Shown: positions 1 to 11,006 of the stretch, piece after piece
Layout of the letters: each line of letters starts with the position of its first letter
How positions within the stretch are numbered: position 1 is the first letter of the stretch
Assembly (NCBI GenBank): GCA_030737875.1
Contig: CM060915.1
Span: 355,629,863-355,693,862 of the forward strand
Length of the DNA: 64,000 nt
Direction: 5' to 3'
Source of the DNA: Allium sativum
Lineage: Eukaryota > Streptophyta > Magnoliopsida > Asparagales > Amaryllidaceae
The notes under the pieces: model-generated
What the model was told of the DNA's origin: nothing
Databases searched by the model: none
Seen by the model: only the letters and a program-made list of their open reading frames with translations
Made by a program: the position numbers and the translations under genes

Positions 1-974
1 AAAATTTCTTGCCAAATCGAAGAATTGATCTGTGGATTTCGGTGGTAGCTTAGCAAACCATAAAGAGGCTACCCTTCCAGATAGATGGGTAAGTAAAGAC
101 ACTTGAGCTTGTCTATCGCCCTCCCACCATTCATATACCAGTCATATTGAACAAAAACAGATTGGGATCGCATATTACATTTTATGCAGGCATGGTTGGA
201 GGGACACACTTCTTTGGAACTTCAGCATACCGTATCTTTTCAGTGAAAGGAGTCTTGCTCGAAGCAAAGTCTCACTCATTTTCATCTTCCTTCCTAGCTA
301 ATATTTCTTTCATAATTTTATTTATCGTTCCTAAAATATACTCCTCATCATTGCATTGTTCCATGGGGCGAACGCAAGTCCTTTTCTCAGATGCTTGTCT
401 AGGCAAGCGATCACGGTTAATGAACTGGATACCTGTACCTCCAACTTGGGGAGGTGCTGCTCCATTGGGACTTGCAATTTTTTAGAAGCACGCTTTCTGG
501 AAAGAATTTCTCTTGACCGGGATGGTTTAAGCACATCAGCATTCACCTTGGAGTCTTCAATATCGATGTCATTCCTGCCTCCTGACATTGACATTTTATC
601 TTACTCATCTACTTCATCGACATGGAAACCATGATTCTCTTCTTCACCCAGTTCCTTCTCTGACTGGGTCCGAGATTCCTTCTGTGGCGATCCGAAGCAG
701 AGGAATGTGCATTTTCCTCCAAATCAATCTTAACTCTGCGATTTACAGGATTGGTTTAGGCGGCTAGGAGGGCATCCAGCTTAACCATTAAAGTCTTATT
801 CATAGTTTCCATCTGTTGGTTCAAACCGGCTACAATAGCATCAAATTCTCCATAAGTTATACCACCTCCCAGAGTTTGAGAACCGGTAGGATTTTTAATT
901 AGAGAGATTGTAGTATCATCAACAATATTCTCAAAAAGTCTTGCAGATTTACTATTCTTCTACGAAGGTACCAT
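1..974 (-). pseudogene. gag: Broken gypsy gag of element H (runs off the left edge)
   Basis: Reading leftward from a possible ATG at 972-974, the reverse strand encodes a decayed Ty3/gypsy Gag. The first part contains GSQTLGGGITYGEF and GLNQQMETMNKTL, typical of the N-terminal spacer. Further left is a proline stretch (EVPKKCVPPTMPA), then the capsid-like core with WWEGDRQAQ and SGRVASLWFAKLPPKS near 1-140, which matches the Retrotrans_gag pattern. Gag would coat the retroelement RNA in virus-like particles. Several in-frame stops and at least one frameshift between about 150 and 600 mean no full protein is made. The gene lies just inside the LTR and primer site at 1078-2074, as expected. Protease and pol would be left of the window. 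Which gypsy lineage this is cannot be settled here. Confidence 0.75.
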
Positions 975-1077
975 ACTGTCAGATAACCTTATAGTCTTTA
1001 GAGAAGTCCTTTCAACGCACTTGCCTTTTGGACCTTCCGAATCTATAGTAAAAGAAAAGGATTCAAACCTTCCAAAT

Positions 1078-1127
1078 CAAGGCTCTTAACACTGTGGTCA
1101 TGGGTTCTAGCCCCACGGTGGGCGCCA
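1078..1127 (-). other. Primer binding site of H with extended tRNA-Lys match
   Basis: Seen on the plus strand, the sequence reads as the 3' half of a plant tRNA-Lys(CUU): anticodon-loop CTCTTAA, then a variable loop and T arm with GGGTTC, and an end in GGGCGCCA. By recall of the tRNA, about 46 of 50 bases agree. On the minus strand this is the primer site TGGCGCCCACCGTGGGGC, next to the LTR. Normal primer sites match only 8-18 bases, so the length is unusual. Confidence 0.85.
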
Positions 1128-1131
1128 AAAA

Positions 1132-2074
1132 TGTTAACACCAAAAATGAGCTAACACCCAGAGAAGTGTGAAAACACTTCTTGATTGCAAAAAAAAAATT
1201 GCTAAAAGCAGTAATTAACATAAAAATACAAAAGAAAGTAGAGTTTATAGTGGTTTAGTCGCTGATTAGGCCTACATCCGCTTTGAATATGCACTTTATT
1301 GATTTCTCTATATCAAATTACAAGATTGAACTTTGATTATAATGATTCTCAATGATTTACAAACCCCACATTAGAAACACACACAAATACCGGTGATTAT
1401 CAGATTCTATCTCGATAATCAAGTCCGGTAAAGAAGTTTGGTAGTCTATGGAGTAGGATAATGCTTGAGATAGATCTTTGGCAGGAGAAAATCAAACCTC
1501 ATTCCCGTAGGAAGTGGTATGGTACTTACAAGTGGAGGTAGGAGTGCGCGAGAGCTTCTTTAAGCTCACGGTGAGGCGTTGAACAACCTAGGCATGAATG
1601 ACTCAGGACCCAATAGCGGTCCGCGCTCCATGAAATGGAGCTACAGGCTCACATGCCACCAAATGCATGGATCGTGGGCAATCCATGTCTATAGGCCATG
1701 GGCGACCCATGGTTCCTTCCTTATGTGCTTTTCACTTTCTTGGATTGGGTCAAACCTTCAAGTAACGACCCATGCTTTACGTGAGCATGCTTTACATAGA
1801 ATAAAACAGAACCGACCCATAGGCTCTGCGACCTGAACTACTTCCAACCGACCCATGCCTTTCATTGCTTTGGCCTTCGACCCGGTCCATTATCTTTGTA
1901 GTAGGGTCGGTATTAGTCATTTGACGCTTTTAAGGACCAGGTTGTGTTGGTTTATGGTTCAGGTGCAACCATGGAATAATGGGTCGGGAACGATTCATGA
2001 ATAGAGATGATCCTACATCTCTTTGGGTTGTGCTCCTTTATATTCGGATCAAAAATTTATGGTCTGGGTTAACA
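1132..2074 (-). mobile_element. 5' LTR of element H
   Basis: The segment starts TGTTAACACC and ends GGGTTAACACA, giving the inverted TGTTAAC/GTTAACA termini of an LTR (943 bp). The primer site lies four bases to its left and broken gag beyond that, so the element points to the minus strand. The base following is CTCAT (2075-2079), the expected target duplication, but its partner lies outside the window. An 85-residue open frame inside (1579-1836) looks incidental. Confidence 0.8.
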
Positions 2075-2151
2075 CACTCATAAAATGTATTCATTCCTAT
2101 AGGTCGTAGGAAAGATTGTTTCAAAGATTATGGAAAACCATTAATGCGTGA

Positions 2152-2245
2152 CTAGCTAACGATCATCATGGGAGATCAAAGGGATTAGCTCATGTTGAAT
2201 TTGTAGATAAAGAAGCTGCTCAAAAGATAAGAATTTGTTTAAACG
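2152..2245 (+). pseudogene. Possible RRM (RNA-binding) exon scrap
   Basis: The frame at 2167 reads HGRSKGLAHVEFVDKEAAQK. KGLAHVEF fits the RNP1 octamer of an RNA-recognition motif, and the following acidic and alanine-rich residues fit the next helix. The reading frame is closed by a stop about 15 bases upstream and runs into AT-rich DNA downstream, so at best this is one exon or a captured scrap of a host RNA-binding protein gene. No companion exon was recognised nearby. It could be chance. Confidence 0.35.
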
Positions 2246-4499
2246 TATTTAGCATGTTACTCTTATGTTTCATTAGTGTTTTCTTGCAACAATACTTAAG
2301 AGTTGTATATGTTAAGTAATAGTTCGGTATCACGTTACGTATGTAATATAAAAGATAAAAAGGGTTAATGGGATATTAACTAAACCTCGATGTTTTTTGT
2401 TGGATCATATGCACCTAATAGAACATAGTAATGTTATCTTATCAAACTATTTTCCAATATATATTTTTTAAAAATGCAATGGGTTTGTTGTTTACTTATT
2501 TGTTTGAGGTGTAGGAAATAATACTTTATAGAAGCCAACTTACCGAGATTTATAATGATGGTGTTCCTTCGGTTATTGTGAACTTCCATACAATGTATTC
2601 TACATGTACATAAGGCTTGACCTTATATACAACTAATTAATCATACTTTGTTGTTGGATGTTGACATAAATACTTTGGTTGGTATGCTAAAATGTAAAAT
2701 GTAAAATTTGATATACTAATTAACCATCTTTATCATGTTAAACATACAATTTGATATGCTAATTATTCTGCAACTTATCATTGGCTTAACTTCGATTGTG
2801 GGGATCTTATGTTTTCATCCCATATGATATTCACTTTGTCATTTTTACTCATATACTATAAATATAGTTTGAACAAGTAATGGCTTCTTGCAACGCTGCT
2901 TTTGGACATTTTTCTTTTAGCAGTTATAATTACTTCAATACTCACGGAGTTGTAAAGATTCATCAAGTATTTTTCTTATTTGACTACCATGATTCAAATT
3001 ATTCTTAAAATCACCTCTCCTAAGCATTATTTAGTGGACTTCGTTGTTGCATGTTAGGGTCAGTCATATTGTTGGATTTTGTTTTGCATATTGCTTTGAC
3101 ATGTTATTGTTCCTTGTTAGAAATTAATATATTGTAGCACACAATTTCCTTTAATTCTTGCATTTGATTTTAATTTTGTAAATGTTATATTCTCAACTTT
3201 TGAAGTTATAACATCATTAAGTCTTATTTACAGTGGGGATATAGTGCACGTGTGTTATCTTTTGATTATAGGAAAAAAAAAATTGGGAGTGTATGTGATG
3301 CTTTGTCCATATTAAACGACTAAGGGTGTCTTATGTAATTTTGAAGTTCAAAATTACATTTTCATTAATTAGACAAGGTGATTCATGTATTTTTCCAATA
3401 AAAATCAAAACAAGCGCTTTTTCAAATAGTTTATATACCTAGGTAGTTAAATGATAGGCACTTGTTTAACAATCGCTTTAAGTTTTGAACGTCCATTTAA
3501 GAAGCTTAAGAAGCGTCTGTGTCCGATTATTGGTAGATACACAACACTAGGCAGCTGATGTCAATTATTTGTTCAATGTATTCTTAATCTTTAGGTGGCA
3601 GTTGAAGAAGTGAACTTGCAGATTTTGAACCTTTGGCCATGAATATGAAATCGATTATAGAGCATGACCACTACAGAAATCGGTTTTAAGGTTAGATCTT
3701 ACATTTTGTAATTATTTAGCTTTTATTGCATATGCTTAGGTAACATATACATTGCAACAATATATGATTTGAACAGTGAGACATGCCAAGGGAAAGCATT
3801 TCAACTCTTGGTTGTTATGAAAGAATGACTACTAGGTATATAATCACTTTTAATATATTACGGTATTGATACCTATATGGTGTATATACAAAGTGAATTA
3901 TCACTGTAATCAAAATTTGTTTTAAGTTAGCGAGAAATCACAATGATGTTTTTGTTAAATTAATGAATTAGTGGTCGGTTTTTCCACCATTGTATGGTTA
4001 TAATAGTGTAAAAGTGGGGATGTCTTACTGATAATATAGTAAAATTGCAAAAATTAAACTCATTTCGTTTTTATAGCGATTCTACATTATATATACCAAT
4101 GTCCATTGTAGTTTATTACTTATTTCATTTTAGATCTCAAACATAATGCTATAACATAGATGATCTAGTTATCGAGAAAAATGTAGTCTTTCATCTATTG
4201 CAAACAGTGTAGTAATAGTTAATTTGGCAAAATTTGATAGTTTTATGAGTTGAAATTTGATCTCTATTGATGTGCATGTATAGAGGTATATATTCAAACC
4301 ATTTGGCATGAATTTTGTTTGATGTTTCTTGAAAAATAGTTAAATACCATAAACATAGGCATAAAAATAGTTTAAATTTAAACCTAGTCATTTGTAAATG
4401 AGAACATATGGAAATGATATAAAAACACTTTGATAAAAGCAATCTTATTTTGACGTAATATTTTACTAAATTATATGATATGTCTATGTGCGTATATAT
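2246..4499. other. AT-rich spacer, no gene recognised
   Basis: No coding region is supported. Small items seen: a perfect palindrome at 3334-3358 (TGTAATTTTGAA, one base, then its complement), and CACTACAGAAA at 3669, which resembles a CACTA transposon tip but has no convincing partner. A stretch at 3590-3640 is less AT-rich and could be an exon remnant, but no family is recognisable. Confidence 0.6.
3334..3358. repeat. Perfect 12+1+12 palindrome
   Basis: TGTAATTTTGAA is followed by a single G and then its exact reverse complement. It could fold as a tight hairpin. No neighbouring gene explains it. Confidence 0.7.
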
Positions 4500-4926
4500 A
4501 TTTGAAATATATATATAGGGTTACAGGGCATCTCTATTTTATACCGCTGCATTTGCTTCTCAATATGAGTCACTTGTTTATATTTAAATAAGTTAGCAGA
4601 AACAGAGTGCGTTGGCGGAAACAGAGAGAAACGAGAATGTATGGCGAAAATCAGGGGAGGGGGCTATAGGGGTGCTGCTGATATATATATACACACACAC
4701 GCACACACACACACACACACATACATACATGCATACACACACAATAATATATATTTGCATTTAATTCACAAACACTTGTTTACATTTAAATAACAAATGA
4801 GTAGATAATAGAGTTAGGAGGAAGAGAGAGAAACGAAAATGTGTGGTGAAAATCAGGGACGTTTAGGTGCACTACACTATTTGAGATGCAACAGAACATT
4901 CATGTGAGTGTATGTGTGTATGTGCG

Positions 4927-4991
<65 letters not shown>

Positions 4992-5175
4992 CAGTGTTCA
5001 AGAGCATCTCAAACTGTGCAACATTCCATTAACCCTCTAATTTGCACCATCCATTTCTCTTTATATCTCCTACTAACTATCTCTTCTTCCACCAACTTAT
5101 TTTGATATAAATGATGATCGGAAATTAGGGGGAAAATAGGGTGATCCACCGTTTGGGGTGCTATTGAATGTTGCA

Positions 5176-5209
<34 letters not shown>

Positions 5210-5230
5210 GTATATGTGTGTGTGTATGTA
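4500..5230. mobile_element. Cluster of related MITE-like repeats with TA/CA cores
   Basis: Three related segments are visible. Segments at about 4560-4690 and 4770-4880 are direct copies: both carry cacttgttta, a gagagaaacga block and a gaaaatcaggg block. A third segment at about 5000-5130 is largely in reverse orientation and pairs with the second, for example TTTGAGATGC at 4880 against GCATCTCAAA at 5003. Between the arms is a (CG)(CA)n(TA)n tract. The phrase AGCATCTCAAACTGTGC resembles the ends of widespread plant MITEs. No transposase is present. Confidence 0.55.
4915..4988. repeat. Compound microsatellite (TG)(CG)(CA)n(TA)n
   Basis: Continuous dinucleotide runs that change from TG to CG to CA to TA lie in the loop of the MITE-like inverted repeat. 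A second tract at 5168-5255 mixes TA and TATG steps. A short open frame here is only microsatellite translation. Confidence 0.9.
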
Positions 5231-5328
5231 TGTGTGTATGTATGTATGTTTATATGTATATTGAAATTAGGTTATGGGGCATAAGGTTTTGATGAGGCAT
5301 GTAAACAAAGCATATGATTAGTTTTAGC

Positions 5329-5349
5329 AATAAAGTGAACCAATTTTCA

Positions 5350-5383
<34 letters not shown>

Positions 5384-5403
5384 AAAATTGGTACGCTTTT
5401 ATT
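5329..5403. repeat. Hairpin with (TA)n loop
   Basis: The arm ending ACCAATTTTCA (5339-5349) is mirrored by TGAAAATTGGT (5382-5392). Pairing extends outward through AATAAAG/CTTTTATT with few mismatches. The centre is about 30 bases of TA. This is either a palindromic MITE or a large inverted repeat. Confidence 0.7.
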
Positions 5404-6217
5404 AAATTTTGAAACATAACCGGATTAACATACTAACCAGCTTAAGCTTTAAGCAAACAAACATAAAGTACAAATAAACATGAAATACACAAACCAAATA
5501 ACAAATAGAAATTAAAAAGTAATAATAAAAGCTAGACCCATGATAAGATTTGCTTTGATCTAATCTTAAACATTCGTGCATATCTTGCACTTCTCCATAC
5601 AACTGCGAACTGCTCCAAATATTCCACATATTTCTCAAGAAATTGACAACATTATTCCCATTTTCTTCCCATGCTAAACTTCTAAGACCTAACACTTTCT
5701 CCATAAATTTATCATACTACACCATGTTATTAATAGCTGCGAATAAATCCAAGGGATAACAAGTTGCTCCACATGTTTTAAGTGGTCATGTTCCACATTC
5801 CTGCTATCTCCATCACTCCGATAGATATTTCCACTTCATTCAGTGATTATCTAGTATACAATTTTTATTTCCCAAACAGAAAAATCATGTCATAGCTCAA
5901 TATCAACAGTCTCTAAGAAAAATCCTAAATCCTTCTTTCTAAACACATGAATTTGAAAAACAGATGTTGAAATAGCCAAGACAGTCTGAAACGATAAGAT
6001 GTCGTTTCTGTTAATCTCTTGATCCGCAGTAATGGAGATCAGGCAGATCACAATACCGGTAGCAAAAAATACAGTGCACAACCCATCAATTAATCACAAA
6101 TGACAACTTTGATAGTAAGCTCCAAATTACAATAACATTTTCCATGATTGTATCTGGAACCTTGGAAAATAAATCTTCTCAAGCTTAAGTTTTGAATCTG
6201 CCTTGAATATGAAAACC
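5404..6217. other. Unassigned spacer with weak minus-strand frames
   Basis: Two minus-strand frames (5402-5704 and 5890-6081) have rather normal amino-acid composition, including VLGLRSLAWEENGNNVVNF near the start of the first. I do not recognise any family, the frames are short, and stops separate them. They may be exon relics of a host gene or chance. Nothing else is seen. Confidence 0.4.
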
Positions 6218-6222
6218 GGGAT
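6218..6222. other. Left target-site duplication of A (GGGAT)
   Basis: GGGAT here is repeated exactly at 55740-55744, directly after the last base of the far LTR. This marks the outer borders of a single insertion spanning 49.5 kb. Confidence 0.85.
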
Positions 6223-6626
6223 TGTAACAACCCGAAATTTTGGCGATGAATAAACTAGTTATTTAATTAGATTTCAAAAGGCGGAATCTCTGCAAATGAT
6301 GGAATTTGACCATGAAGCTTTAACCATTGCTTTCATCTTAGAATTTTGGTCAACTTTCATGTTTGGAGTTTCATGAACGGAGTCCGTATGAAAAGTTACG
6401 GCCGAAATATGATAAACGAACATAAATAAATATAATATTATATAGCATATTTAAATCACCTTTACTGGGCAATAAACGACCTAGGTGGTCAATCCTAGTG
6501 GTCGACCTCCTGGGCGTTACAGGCCCAATGACGGATAAGTTAAGTGGTATAGTTTTTTATATATTTTATTATAAGCGATGAAGTTTTATTGAATTAAATC
6601 TAACGGTCCGGGGTCGTTCTAACACC

Positions 6627-6633
6627 TATAAAT
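6627..6633 (+). promoter_or_regulatory. Probable TATA box of A 5' LTR
   Basis: CACCTATAAATAAAGGG precedes a pyrimidine-rich stretch about 30 bases downstream that would hold the transcription start. The same element is kept in the other LTR at 45449-45455. Confidence 0.6.
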
Positions 6634-7451
6634 AAAGGGTTAGCCCCCATTCTTTTCCACCTATTTTTGAGAGCAATAGCAGAGCTCTGCCATTTCCATG
6701 TCTTTTCAAATAAATTCTAAAACAAAAATATGTTCATATACAATCAATCAAACATAAACCATATAGATTTTAAAGGGACAATCAGATTCAAGTGGAAAAG
6801 AATATGGATTGGCTCTTAGGTTCTTCTTCATCCGATTTCTCCCCTCTTTTCTTATTTTATTGCAAATCAACAAATTTGAAAGTATCCCCTTTTCATAATA
6901 ACTGTAGATCTATAAGAATTTGGGAATTGTAGGCCTAAAAGATGATTTAAAAATCATATTTGGATGCTTTCAGGTGAGTGGGAAATTTATATACAAAGTA
7001 TATGATAATATGATTACTTCACTTGTTTTCAGTCTGAAATATATGTCTATATGTTCAGCAAATATGTTGTAGTTTTTGTCATATCTGAAAGAATAAATTG
7101 TGGTTTGGATAATATTATTGTTTTGCAGGCCTATTTAATTGTCTATACTATTGCCTACAATTGTGTTTAAATTATTTTGGTTATTGCAAGCACCGTAGTT
7201 CTATAAATTGGTCCCATAAAAGACTGTTAAGAGGTAGTTTTATTCCAGATCTGTAGTTTCGGTGTTAAACGGTAATTTATGTAATTTAGGTTAAAAAGAT
7301 ATAAGCTCGTTTGTGTCCAGTTCTTTTTGGGATTTCAACTTAGTTATTGTAAATATGCATTTTTGCTCTTTTTCCATAAAAAGACGTTATTTAAAATCAA
7401 TAAGAAATATGTTTGAAACAAAAAGGAAAAAGGATGTGTAAATTTATGTAT

Positions 7452-7453
7452 AA

Positions 7454-7502
<49 letters not shown>
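7452..7502. repeat. (CA)n(TA)n microsatellite
   Basis: Uninterrupted CA then TA dinucleotides inside the A 5' LTR. In the 3' LTR the matching place (46240-46260) carries a short TG run instead. Confidence 0.9.
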
Positions 7503-7504
<2 letters not shown>

Positions 7505-8518
7505 CACGTAGTTTACATCAACCATTACAAAGATATGTATATTATATATTTCTTGTGATTTGAAATATGTTTATTCCTCTTTTAAATATTCAGGCATAAT
7601 TTACAATAATTACAGTTGATGCCTTTCTGTAAGATTTAAAAACTTATTTCAAAATTGAATGCAGAAAGGGAATGTTTGGTTGTTAGCTTAAACCAAAACA
7701 TTTAATTTAATAATAATAAACTATGTTAACTGCACGAAAATATAAATATATATGTATATATATACACGTTATCCGCCCAAATCTACGTAAACGACGAAAT
7801 ATATACTACATTAAATGTTTGTGTTTTTGAACAGTTTCCATTTTATGGAATTACATATGGAAATGTAATCCATATTCAATAGAAATATATATCATGACTG
7901 TTGTAGTAATTAATGTAATTGAATTGCTATAAATAAGGTCATAAGAAATAACAACTATTGTAACCATCGTTGATTTGGGGAAAATAAATTAAATTAGGTA
8001 AGTTAGGCCTAAATGGTTATAATTTAAAAACAATGACTAGGAATAGGAATTGTGACTCCAATCAAGTGAGTAAATATTTCTTATAACATATAATAATATA
8101 TATATATGTAAAAAATAAATCAAATCAAAGTAAATTTTGAATTGGTTAAGGAGTTACAACAATTAGATTCTGATATAATAATGATATTTCATTGTTAATT
8201 ATTGTCTTAGGAAATTATGACCATTAGTTTCAAAAGTGACATTACTTATAATCAATGGAAATAAATGGCATTTAAGGGGTTAATTAGCGCCTTAGGACAA
8301 TATGACTGTTATGGTCATAAATGGCAATAACCCTATTAGATAGAAGTAAATGAATTAAAAAAAGGATTTATGGGTATTGATTGTCGTTTTGAATACTATG
8401 TCCAATAAGGAAGCAGGTAAATAAATATCCTAGGATAGGAAGGATATAACTTTTCTTATTTTATACTAGTGAATCTAGGGCTAATAATAAAAAATAGAAT
8501 TAGACTTGGTAGGTTAAT

Positions 8519-8598
8519 GATACGAGGTCAGTTGCCTTATTCGACAGAAGTCTTCACATTCCAACAGTCGAATATATGTCCAACTGGTGTGAGATATC
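8519..8598 (+). other. LTR stem-loop, A version (single copy)
   Basis: CAGTTG (8529) pairs with CAACTG (8581), and TATTCGAC (8538) pairs with GTCGAATA (8567). The frame GATACGAGGT...GAGATATC matches the outline of the 90-94 bp stem-loops in B, E and G although the stem bases differ. It lies about 1.9 kb downstream of the TATA box, so it should be present in the transcript. Confidence 0.7.
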
Positions 8599-9046
8599 AT
8601 TATCTATGGGAACCCTATGTTGAAATATTTCTGTAAAGAGAAACTAAATGGGAATAACTCAATAATGTGGCTTGTTTTGGGATTAAGGTCTTAAGTGGTT
8701 AGATCCACTTATAAAAAGATACTAAGCAATCGCGTAGCCCACCTTCCATGAATGAAAGCATTAAATGCTAATTGGGTACGAGCTCGATAATCTTCACGAA
8801 TAGTCCGCTTCCTTGGGTCTTAGTGGCTTGGGTCAAGGGTCCACCTGGGAATAGGTCTTAAAAGGTCTGGTATGGTATTTCCATTGGGCTACATATCCTA
8901 CGGGAAGTATTAAGCGACTAGGAGACTATCCAATAAGGCCAGGTAGATAGTAACGAGAGGGTCAACCACATGAGGGACTTAAATTGCATGCTATGTCTAC
9001 CTAATTGAGTTATCCTAAGCAGCTGCTTACTATCTCTTGCCTTATG

Positions 9047-9051
9047 CGGGG
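9047..9051. other. Left target-site duplication of B (CGGGG)
   Basis: CGGGG is repeated at 24080-24084, directly after the last LTR of B. It shows that all three LTRs of B sit between one pair of target copies. Confidence 0.85.
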
Positions 9052-9321
9052 TGTAACACCCCGAATTTTCTGTGAACATAAGAGTAACAAATCAGATAAT
9101 AATTAAATTGTAACAAAATAATTAAGGGGAACAGTTTGCGCCATTGCGTTCGTCTCGAAATTCTGCTTGGAATAGAGTCCAAGTTTGCGTAAATCAGACT
9201 CCGTATGAAGAAGATATGGCCTTCAGAAGTTTAAGTAAAAATCAGCCCGGAATTCAAAATTTAGATTTGAAATTCAAAAATAGACACCCGGGCTGGGCCG
9301 GAAAATTCCCGCTCAAGGCCC

Positions 9322-9365
9322 AGGTCGACACTAGGGTCGACCTGGCTAAATAGGTCGACCTCCCT
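9322..9365. repeat. GGTCGACC-type palindromes in B LTR 1
   Basis: AGGTCGACAC, GGGTCGACCT and AGGTCGACCT occur in quick succession just upstream of the TATA-like box. Copy number differs between the three LTRs (15050-15112 and 20814-20848). Similar palindromes sit at the same place in A, E and G. Confidence 0.75.
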
Positions 9366-10429
9366 CCCTTTTCCAGATCTATAGATGGATCCATTTTTCT
9401 GCACCTGGACGCCTTTCTGACCTGATTCATGAGCTCTAACCTATTTAAACACCCCCAAACCCAGCTTTCTCTCCACACAATTTCATTTTGCCTATACTCC
9501 GCCTCTATTCTAATTAAAAATAAAATAATGGCGTCGCTACTCTACTGAAACCTAGGATAAATCTAGTGCATCTTCTTCCAAACTGAATAGGATTAAAAGA
9601 ACAACTAGTTTACATCAAAGAAGCGCTATTCAGTGTCAGAACACAGATTCCTGAATACAAGAATCGTTCCCTTTTGTAAGTATAGTTATTTTCAGATATA
9701 AGCTTTTATTAGGATCTTGGCATGGTTATAAATCTGAATCTGAGGTTATGCATATTCTTATCTGTCAGATCTGTTTTTCTGTGACTATTCTGTATCTCCT
9801 TTTTCTTCCTGTTCTATAGTTAGGCTACTACGAGCCTCCGCCAGATCTCATAAGAGATTAACGCTTGAATGCTAATTTTGGGACAAATAATGAATATTGC
9901 ATAATTGGATATGACTGATCTATGACTGATTTGAGAATAGAACATAGGTTGTAAATTAAGATCTAGAATCAGTGCATGCTATGTATAAAAGATTGTGATT
10001 TGGAAGAATTATTATTATATGATAGCATATGACTTGGGATTTGGAATATAATGCATATTTTAATGCAAGATCTGATTTTGAGGACTTAATACATGATTAA
10101 AATTTAAGATCTAGATTTTGAGGCATATTTTATATCACGATCTATGACTTGAAAAGAAAAAAAAGATATATGTGATTTAGGCGTAAAGATCTATATTAAA
10201 ATTGGTTAACTATTAATGTGAATGCGCCTAAATATGGATTTTAGGACATTTGGCATCATAGGCTATAATTTGGCATAATTCATATTGTCTGGGACTTTTT
10301 AGAGAATATTCTGTACTGTGCAAAGTTTAATTAAAATCTAGGGCATACGTCGTATTATGAATTATGACCATGATTTAGGCATGTAAATTTAGGCAAGATA
10401 TGTAAATAGAACTTTAAGAAATATTTAAT

Positions 10430-10650
10430 CCGTTAAATCTGCTGAATTGCCTAATCTGCTAATCTGTTAAATCTGTTGAATTGCCTAATCTGCCAAATCT
10501 GTTATCTGCTTATCTGTTGAATTGCCTAATCTGCTAAATCTGTTATATGTTTAATTGCCTAATCTGCTAAATTTGTTGAATTGCCTAATCTTCTAAAATT
10601 GTTATCTGCTAAATCTGTTATTGGCTAAATCTGTTGAAAGCTAAATAATT
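10430..10650 (+). repeat. Degenerate 20-26 bp tandem repeat in B LTR
   Basis: Units based on AATCTGCTAAATCTGTTGAA with TTGCC interruptions repeat about ten times. The same array with different unit loss lies at 16165-16400 and 21915-22140. Confidence 0.8.
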
Positions 10651-10796
10651 GTAATTTGGGTATGAAAATCCGTAGGCTCGATCTAAGATTGAGTAAAACA
10701 TGGAAATTTGATTAATCAGCTATAACCTATAAGGGAGTTTAATCTGTTAAACGGACATAAATTAGTCTGAAATCTGTATTGGAATAAATTGGCTAT

Positions 10797-10889
10797 GACA
10801 CGAGGTTAGACTCCGTTTGCGGTGGAAGCCTGCCCAGAACCAACCGGCTTAACCAGCGACCTCAAGCTGTCAGTCTAATGTGAGAGGTC
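10797..10889 (+). other. LTR stem-loop, B LTR 1 unit 1
   Basis: A 93-bp block runs from GACACGAGG to GAGAGGTC. TTAGACT pairs with AGTCTAA. GTTTGCGGT should pair with ACCGCAAGC but here reads ACCTCAAGC, one mismatch not shared with LTR 2 or LTR 3. Confidence 0.75.
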
Positions 10890-10913
10890 GTAGGCATAAC
10901 TAAAATATGCTTA

Positions 10914-11006
10914 GACACGAGGTTAGGTATGGCTTATGGCAGAAGTCTGCCCGGAATCGTCCGGCATATCCAGCGGCCACAAGCTACCGACCTAATGTGA
11001 GAGGTC
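10914..11006 (+). other. LTR stem-loop, B LTR 1 unit 2
   Basis: Second 93-bp block 24 bases after the first. The left stem reads GGCTTATGGC here (GGCTTGTGGC in the other LTRs) against GCCACAAGC. The outer stem TTAGGT pairs with ACCTAA. Confidence 0.75.

Larger units (their letters stand above)
6223..9051 (+). mobile_element. 5' LTR of element A, first part
   Basis: Starts TGTAACAACCCGAAATTTT, typical of chromovirus-like LTRs, and is copied with minor changes from 45007. The LTR is interrupted at 9051 by element B and resumes at 24085. The pieces sum to 3624 bp against 3629 bp for the other LTR, so boundaries are secure. A likely TATA box (TATAAAT) sits at 6627. The interior holds a (CA)n(TA)n tract at 7452-7502 and a stem-loop at 8519-8598. 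The region after 8690 contains several short repeats of the form TTAAGYG...TCCACC. Confidence 0.85.

Noticed and set aside
2020..2060. ATATAAAGG near 2040 (minus strand) as the TATA box of the H LTR
   Set aside because: It lies within about 40 bases of the LTR start, too close to the edge for a normal U3 promoter.
3660..3980. A complete small CACTA element starting at CACTACAGAAA (3669)
   Set aside because: No inverted partner tip or 3-bp target duplication was found. Only one tip-like string is present.
4908..5105. Small frame with THTHTHT and YIYIYI runs
   Set aside because: Translation of the CA and TA microsatellite.
6223..9051. Treating this stretch as a solo LTR separate from 45007-55739
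   Set aside because: The GGGAT duplications, polypurine tract, primer-site relic and equal summed lengths show the two LTRs belong to one element.
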